17,519 nucleotides of DNA, taken from assembly GCA_002367285.1 (NCBI GenBank), contig DFBF01000016.1:1-17519 (forward strand). The letters are read 5' to 3'. The translations under genes were made by a program, and so were the position numbers. Below, piece after piece: positions 14,601-17,519 of the stretch (positions are counted from its first letter, which is position 1; each line of letters begins with the position of its first letter). Under the pieces are notes generated by a model, which saw only the letters and a list, made by a program, of their open reading frames with translations, had not been told where the DNA came from and did no database searches. This stretch comes from Rhodobacteraceae bacterium UBA3087 (GTDB lineage: Bacteria > Pseudomonadota > Alphaproteobacteria > Rhodobacterales > Rhodobacteraceae).

Positions 14601-15128
14601 CCGTTGATACAGGCCGGAAATCCCGGCGGCTTCTTCCAAAATGCGACGCCGCGCTTTTGGTTTGGCGTTGATCAGTTCGGCGATCTGGCCCTGACGCACC
14701 AGCGCCGGGGAATGCGCGCCGGTCGAAGCATCGGCGAACAGCATCTGCACATCACGCGCCCGCACGTCCTTGGTGTTGACCTTATAGGCGGACCCGGCGT
14801 CGCGTGTGATCCGGCGCACGATTTCCAACGCATCGTTGTCGTTGAACCCGCTGGGCGCCAGCCGTTCGCCATTGTCGATCTGCAACGACACTTCGGCGAA
14901 GTTGCGGGCAGGGCGGGACGCAGCACCGGCAAAGATCACGTCCTCCATCCCGCCGCCGCGCATGGCTGAGGCGCGGTTTTCCCCCATGACCCAACGCAGC
15001 GCCTCGAGCAGGTTGGATTTGCCGCATCCGTTGGGCCCAACAACGCCGGTCAGCCCGTCCGCGATCACCAGATCGGTCGGGTCAACAAAGCTTTTGAAGC
15101 CATTCAAACGGAGTTTCGAAAACCGCAC
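11673..15128 (-). CDS. smc: Chromosome segregation protein SMC (condensin ATPase)
   Basis: This 1151-aa protein has standard SMC architecture. The head contains Walker A GPNGCGKS at residues 31-38. Two long Glu/Ala/Arg-rich coiled-coil arms span about 170-500 and 630-1000. The hinge lies at about 510-625 (VLDLLRVKSGYEKALGAAL to GDLWRWDGF). The C-terminal head has signature LSGGEQ (from about 1052) and Walker B CVLDEVDAPLDDANVTRL (about 1077-1085), with ITHH as switch. With ScpA/ScpB it compacts and segregates chromosomes. I chose the GTG at 15128 (VRFSKLRLNGFKSFVDPTDL) because related proteins begin there. A GTG six codons earlier (15146) has AGGA four bases upstream but would leave almost no leader after the predicted promoter; the longest frame from 15206 would cover the promoter. 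The divergent region holds DnaA-box sequences. Confidence 0.97.
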   Translation of the reverse strand: MRFSKLRLNGFKSFVDPTDLVIADGLTGVVGPNGCGKSNLLEALRWVMGENRASAMRGGGMEDVIFAGAASRPARNFAEVSLQIDNGERLAPSGFNDNDALEIVRRITRDAGSAYKVNTKDVRARDVQMLFADASTGAHSPALVRQGQIAELINAKPKARRRILEEAAGISGLYQRRHEAELKLKGTETNLSRVDDVIEQLASQLGQLARQARQAQRYRTIGDELRKAEGLLLYRRWKEADEARAAADAQLTERTTLAARAEANARNATKLRQAAEDRLPPLREEEAIAAAVLQRLQVQRDTLADQEAQALERIELLRGRIDQLTKDIDREAGLNKDAGETIERLEWEQDQLAKASEGHEGRLEDASEAARDSARVLQDREGSLSQLTEDVARLAARHQSAHRLLDDSKKTLDRSEGEAAKARIAVDDAKGALTKAGADFEIAQTAHSHASIAAEAAEEALVAADEARSDAQSRESDARAARSSAEGEVNALHAEVQALSRLVERDSSEQGQVLDLLRVKSGYEKALGAALADDLRAPAIDGDGPSGWATLPGYAQAQPLPDGVVALTNYVTVPEVLARRMSQVGLVEPEDAPRLQPALKPGQRLVSLEGDLWRWDGFRAGAEDAPSTAALRLEQLNRLQELKQDLEEATARADGARAAHTMLKDELVRTTEADKAARDGRREADRAVTEANRALSRAEADRNIAGGKLESLGLAVARHEEEAMGARQRKTEAERAVADLGDLGAARAQVEDIKMTVEAARMTMMSKRSAHDELRREGEARVKRSQEITKEVSGWRHRLETAGKRIAELEERKVENEAELKDATAAPAELAAKREELSNAIDEAEGRRKVAADNLALGETTEREAGHNERDAERMAGEGREARARAEARAEAARETVAYAAERIEEEQDVSPQELLESLEADPEEMPSSEQIEHDVNRLKRQRDALGAVNLRAEEDAKEVQEEHDNLVREKTDLEEAIKKLRIGIASLNKEGRERLLTAFEQVNSNFAMLFSHLFGGGEAKLVLVESDDPLEAGLEIMCQPPGKKLSTLSLLSGGEQTLTAIALIFGVFLANPAPICVLDEVDAPLDDANVTRLCDMLDEMTRRTDTRFLIITHHAVTMARMGRLFGVTMGEQGVSQLVSVDLKHAEAMVA

Positions 15129-15164
15129 GCGGGAAAAACCTGTCACTGATTCCTGTAAGGGGTA

Positions 15165-15193
15165 ATTGTTCGGACGGTTTCGCCATGAGTCAA
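15165..15193 (-). promoter_or_regulatory. Putative smc promoter
   Basis: On the minus strand TTGACT (15193-15188) is followed after 17 nt by AACAAT (15170-15165). This is a near-consensus -35 and a 4/6 -10 at canonical spacing, placing the start near 15158, about 30 nt before the smc GTG. Pattern evidence only. Confidence 0.5.
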
Positions 15194-15210
15194 CGCCCAT
15201 CCCCACAATC

Positions 15211-15236
15211 TGGGGATAACCGCCGACTTATCCACA
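15211..15236. promoter_or_regulatory. Pair of inverted DnaA-box sequences
   Basis: TTATCCACA (15228-15236, + strand) is a perfect match to the classic DnaA box TTATNCACA. TGGGGATAA (15211-15219) reads TTATCCCCA on the minus strand, one mismatch away. The two are head-to-head with an 8-nt spacer and sit just upstream of the predicted smc -35. A second palindrome, ATCCCCA (15199-15205)/TGGGGAT (15211-15217), overlaps the weaker box. This may be a DnaA-responsive site for smc and/or the acetyltransferase gene; two boxes are too few to call an origin. Confidence 0.5.
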
Positions 15237-15301
15237 AGATATCGTGCTTGTCGGTGCTTTCGAATTGCCGCACCCTGCGCCCAAACACAGATGAGGCCAA
15301 A

Positions 15302-15754
15302 ATGACCGTCACCATCACCCCCGGCGATCCGCGCGACCCTCAGGCGACTGCGCTGCTGAAACAAAGCCACGCATTAATGGAGAGCTTGTTTCCCCCCGAG
15401 GATAACCATTTCCTGGATATTGCTGAGCTGTGCGTGCCGTCGATTTCGTTCTTCGTTGCCAAGCAGGGCGACACAACGCTGGGCACCGCCGCACTGGCCA
15501 ACAAGGGTGACTATGGCGAGGTGAAATCGATGTTCGTGTCCCCGGACGCGCGCGGTTTGGGGCTGGGCCTCAAGCTGTTGGCGCATCTGGAACAGTTTGC
15601 GCGTGACAGCGGCCTGTCTGCGATGAAGCTGGAAACCGGCTCGTTGTTGAAAGAGGCGCATCGGCTGTACGTCCGTGGTGGGTTCACTGAATGCGCACCC
15701 TTTGGCGCGTACGAGGCGAATTCATCGTCGCTGTTCATGGAGAAAATGCTGTGA
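15302..15754 (+). CDS. GNAT family N-acetyltransferase
   Basis: This 150-aa protein has the GNAT core: FVAKQGDTTLGTAAL, GEVKSMFVSPDARGLGLGLKLL (acetyl-CoA pyrophosphate loop RGLGLG) and a C-terminal LYVRGGF before CAPFGAYEAN. It transfers acetyl from acetyl-CoA to an amine; GNATs with the ending GFxxxxPFGxY are often annotated as small-molecule or amino-acid acetyltransferases. The substrate is not predictable. I chose ATG 15302 because GAGG lies six bases upstream and the fold begins there; an upstream in-frame ATG at 15185 would run through the DnaA-box region. The stop overlaps a GTG start of the racemase gene (GTGA), so the two are likely coupled. Confidence 0.88.
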   Translation: MTVTITPGDPRDPQATALLKQSHALMESLFPPEDNHFLDIAELCVPSISFFVAKQGDTTLGTAALANKGDYGEVKSMFVSPDARGLGLGLKLLAHLEQFARDSGLSAMKLETGSLLKEAHRLYVRGGFTECAPFGAYEANSSSLFMEKML

Positions 15755-15786
15755 AAACCACCATGAAAACCACCATGAAAACCATT
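15751..15786 (+). repeat. Threefold 12-nt tandem repeat at the racemase start
   Basis: GTGAAAACCACC, ATGAAAACCACC and ATGAAAACCATT follow directly on one another, each starting with a possible start codon. The reading frame is kept, giving MKTTMKTTMKTI. It looks like a recent in-frame duplication of the first four codons. Confidence 0.9.
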
Positions 15787-16461
15787 GGCATTCTGGGCGG
15801 CATGTCGGCGGCCTCGACCCAGCTGTATTACAAACGCTTGTGTGACCAGACCCGTGACCGGCTGGGTGGTTTGCATTCGCCAGAGCTGTTGATCCGGTCG
15901 TTGGATTTCGCCCGGATCGAGGCGTTGCAGATGGCTGGCGACTGGGATGGCGCGGGGCATATCCTGAATGGTGAGGCGATGGCGTTGGAACTGGGCGGCG
16001 CTGACATGATCGTGCTGGCGACCAATACGATGCACAAGCTGGCGGATCAGATGATGGCGGGTGTGGGCATCCCTATGCTGCACATCGGCGACGCAACCGC
16101 TGCGGCGATCAATGCGCAGGGATTGAAGCGTCCGGGCCTGATGGCGACGGCGTTCACGATGGAACAGGCGTTTTATACTGACCGGCTGCGCGCCGCCGGG
16201 CTGGACCCGGTGATCCCGAATGATGCGGATCGCGCCGACACGCATCGCATCATCTATGACGAGCTGTGCAAGGATATCACGACGCAAGGCAGCCGCGCGA
16301 TCTATGAGGCAATTGCCCAGCGGCTGGTCGACGATGGCGCCGATTGTCTGATCCTGGGCTGTACCGAGGTGGGGATGCTGCTGGACCCCACGAATGTCTC
16401 GGTGCCGGTGTTTGACACCACGCTGATCCACTGTGACCAAGCGCTGGATGCGGCGCTGTAA
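15751..16461 (+). CDS. Aspartate/glutamate racemase family protein (YgeA-like)
   Basis: This is a 236-aa protein from the GTG start. The Asp/Glu racemase fold is shown by KTIGILGGMSAASTQLYYKR, ADMIVLATNTMHKLAD, PMLHIGDATAAAI and CLILGCTEVGMLL. The usual catalytic pair is two Cys; here the first site is Thr (ATNTMH) and the second Cys is kept (LGCTE). The same Thr/Cys pair is known from E. coli YgeA, an L-Asp/Glu-specific racemase, so activity on acidic amino acids is plausible. Three in-frame starts exist, GTG 15751, ATG 15763 and ATG 15775, each opening one 12-nt repeat. GTG 15751 has GGAG eight bases upstream and overlaps the GNAT stop, while homologues align from ATG 15775 (MKTIGILGG). I list the GTG; 228 aa from the last ATG is equally possible. 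Confidence 0.88.
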   Translation: MKTTMKTTMKTIGILGGMSAASTQLYYKRLCDQTRDRLGGLHSPELLIRSLDFARIEALQMAGDWDGAGHILNGEAMALELGGADMIVLATNTMHKLADQMMAGVGIPMLHIGDATAAAINAQGLKRPGLMATAFTMEQAFYTDRLRAAGLDPVIPNDADRADTHRIIYDELCKDITTQGSRAIYEAIAQRLVDDGADCLILGCTEVGMLLDPTNVSVPVFDTTLIHCDQALDAAL

Positions 16462-16480
16462 GGCGGTTGGGAAGGTCGGT

Positions 16481-16927
16481 TCAAATCGGTGTGCACAGAA
16501 TGCTGGTGGTGCGGGTGTTGCGCCCTTCGGACACCCAGTCGGCCATGACTTCGCAGTCATAGGCGGTGTTGTCGACTTCGGGCAGGGGCGGTAGGTTCTG
16601 ACCACAATCCAGCCGGGCTTTCATCAGCGCCGGATCGCCGTCGAACGAATTTGCCCGCACCGCACAGCCGGTGGCCTGTTGGATCGCCATTTCGGCGCGC
16701 ATCCGGGTGATATCCATCATGGGGTGGTACTCGAAACTGGTGCGATAGACCTCGACCCGGTCATCGATGCGATGCACGGAAAACCGGCTGCCTTCGATTT
16801 CGACAACCGTCCTGGTTGCCCCGCGCATGGACGGTGACGGGCTGTCACAGCCTGCCGGGACCAACAGGGCCAGGATCAGCAGAGTCAGGATGGGCAGGGC
16901 ACCGGCGGGCAGGGCGATGAAGCGCAT
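16481..16927 (-). CDS. Small putative lipoprotein
   Basis: I do not recognise a family. The 148-aa protein begins with a basic-hydrophobic export signal (MRFIALPAGALPILTLLILALLV) ending in PAGC, so Cys27 is a likely lipidation site; Pro at -3 is unusual for a lipobox. The residue after Cys is Asp, which in enterobacteria would signal inner-membrane retention; this rule is uncertain in alphaproteobacteria. The mature domain has TVVEIEGSRFSVHRIDDRVEVYRTSF, MRAEMAIQQATGCAVRANSFDGD and four further Cys (GCAV, LDCGQ, YDCEV, ILCTP) that could form two disulfides. AGGAGGAA six bases before the ATG is a near-perfect ribosome-binding site. It converges on the racemase gene (19 nt apart) and diverges from the membrane-protein gene at 17077. 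Confidence 0.8.
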   Translation of the reverse strand: MRFIALPAGALPILTLLILALLVPAGCDSPSPSMRGATRTVVEIEGSRFSVHRIDDRVEVYRTSFEYHPMMDITRMRAEMAIQQATGCAVRANSFDGDPALMKARLDCGQNLPPLPEVDNTAYDCEVMADWVSEGRNTRTTSILCTPI

Positions 16928-17009
16928 GGAAATTCCTCCTGCGCTGATCTTCGCAGATCGTGGTTAACAGTTCGTTACCAGGGAAGAGTCATCCAGATGC
17001 AACAACTTG

Positions 17010-17026
17010 CCGCAGGGGGCCTGCGG
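17010..17026. repeat. GC-rich hairpin in the divergent region
   Basis: CCGCAGG (17010-17016), loop GGG, CCTGCGG (17020-17026) form a perfect 7-bp stem. It lies between two divergent start codons, so it is not an obvious terminator for either gene. It sits just upstream of the putative promoter at 17032. Confidence 0.6.
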
Positions 17027-17031
17027 GGCGG

Positions 17032-17061
17032 TTGTGATAAAACATTCATAAAATAGAATGT
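17032..17061 (+). promoter_or_regulatory. Putative promoter with overlapping palindromic operator
   Basis: TTGTGA (17032-17037) and TAGAAT (17054-17059), 16 nt apart, form a reasonable sigma-70 promoter for the gene at 17077. Overlapping it is the inverted repeat ACATTC (17042-17047)/GAATGT (17056-17061) with an AT-only centre. Such a position suits a repressor. The AT-rich centre is reminiscent of Rrf2-family sites, but the regulator cannot be named from the sequence. Confidence 0.45.
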
Positions 17062-17076
17062 GAAACGGAGAGAATC

Positions 17077-17519
17077 ATGCAACCCACACGCGCCGCGGAC
17101 ACGTATTCGCCGCTGTATTTCCTGGCTTCGGTCGGGGCAGGCGGTCTGAACGTGACCTTTTTCATGTACCTGATGTTCTGGGTGAAACATCCGGGCAAAT
17201 CGGTGCCGGTGTTCGAAGACATTCTGGCGGCCTTTACCACCGGGTCAACGGCCTTGCAGGTTGGCATTGCCGTGGCGGTGATTGGGACGGCTTTAATGGC
17301 GTTCCTGAACCTGAAATACCTGGTCTGGAACCTGTCGGCCTTTTCGGCATTTCGCAAAACCGAAGCGTACACCAAGCTGAAGGCCTCGAACGCGGAAACC
17401 ACCATTCTGGCGATGCCGTTGGCCTTGGCCATGGCGGTGAACGGGCTGTTCATTGTTGGTCTGGTCTTTGTGCCAGGGCTGTGGAGCATCGTTGAATATC
17501 TGTTCCCACTGGCCATGAT
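17077..17519 (+). CDS. Multi-pass membrane protein, 5' part (continues beyond window)
   Basis: The frame starts at ATG 17077 with GGAG six bases upstream and is still open at the window end after 147 codons. Hydrophobic segments lie near residues 10-30 (SPLYFLASVGAGGLNVTFFMYLMF), 48-72 (TTGSTALQVGIAVAVIGTALMAFLNL) and 107-147 (TTILAMPLALAMAVNGLFIVGLVFV and on), so at least three membrane helices. Between them is a polar loop with WNLSAFSAFRKTEAYTKLKASNAE. The pattern resembles a family of long membrane proteins in Rhodobacterales that I recall as TsoY-type, possibly distant relatives of TehA/SLAC1 transporters; this is memory, not proof. It has its own promoter with an overlapping palindrome, suggesting specific regulation. 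Confidence 0.8.
   Translation, partial: MQPTRAADTYSPLYFLASVGAGGLNVTFFMYLMFWVKHPGKSVPVFEDILAAFTTGSTALQVGIAVAVIGTALMAFLNLKYLVWNLSAFSAFRKTEAYTKLKASNAETTILAMPLALAMAVNGLFIVGLVFVPGLWSIVEYLFPLAM

Noticed and set aside
11995..14969. Long plus-strand frames antisense to smc (for example 12237-13043 and 14052-14969)
   Set aside because: They are mirror frames of a high-G+C gene rich in Ala, Glu and Arg codons. Their translations are low-complexity with no family motifs, and smc is unmistakable on the other strand.
15199..15240. Replication origin at the DnaA-box pair
   Set aside because: Only two boxes, no AT-rich unwinding region and no dnaA, parA or repABC genes nearby; a regulatory site is more likely.

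Overview
The window looks like a chromosomal segment of a high-G+C alphaproteobacterium, most likely Rhodobacterales (Roseobacter group). The grounds are the COQ9 gene divergent from rpsU, cobC/cobD of the aerobic-type cobalamin pathway, an SMC condensin of the alphaproteobacterial type, a single-domain receiver of a kind I associate with this order, and an intergenic palindromic element with the AAAATATCC(T/C)GGGGG core that I recall from these genomes. I see no transposase, integrase, tRNA, rRNA, CRISPR array or phage gene. It reads as ordinary core and soft-core chromosome, densely packed, with many 4-nt start/stop overlaps.

Layout. Positions 2-496 hold the 3' part of an RNase T2 gene (+). 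Convergent to it is a minus-strand operon, COQ9 -> PIG3-like quinone oxidoreductase -> MAPEG protein (2586 down to 534), with overlapping stop/start codons. Divergent from COQ9 is rpsU (2696-2902, +) with a good promoter, a small hairpin over its Shine-Dalgarno region and a strong terminator. A palindromic intergenic element (about 2974-3092) follows. A second minus-strand operon runs HAD hydrolase -> ornithine-cyclodeaminase-like -> phytanoyl-CoA-dioxygenase-like -> membrane-anchored alpha/beta hydrolase (6371 down to 3111). All three junctions are ATGA overlaps. A degenerate single-domain receiver (6789-6415) lies just upstream of this operon on the same strand.

After a 370-nt gap that I can barely annotate, the plus strand carries cobC-cobD (GTGA overlap), an MltB-type lytic transglycosylase with a peptidoglycan-binding domain, and an unrecognised 279-aa protein with a TTG start. 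On the minus strand follow a secreted YbjN-family protein and smc. The smc/GNAT divergent region holds a consensus-like smc promoter with two inverted DnaA-box sequences upstream of its -35. On the plus strand an acetyltransferase gene overlaps an aspartate/glutamate racemase gene whose start region is a threefold 12-nt repeat. The window ends with a small lipoprotein (-) and the 5' part of a multi-pass membrane protein (+), which has a palindrome overlapping its putative promoter.

Functional links. COQ9 and the oxidoreductase may share quinone metabolism. cobC and cobD make the aminopropanol phosphate and attach it to the corrin ring. The HAD/OCD/PhyH/hydrolase operon looks like a small metabolic pathway of unknown substrate. 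The GNAT and racemase genes are translationally coupled and may act on related amino acids. I found no convincing new large system. The best leads are the uncharacterised four-gene operon with its receiver lacking the phospho-acceptor Asp, the DnaA-box pair at smc, the rpsU Shine-Dalgarno hairpin, and the promoter palindrome at 17042-17061.
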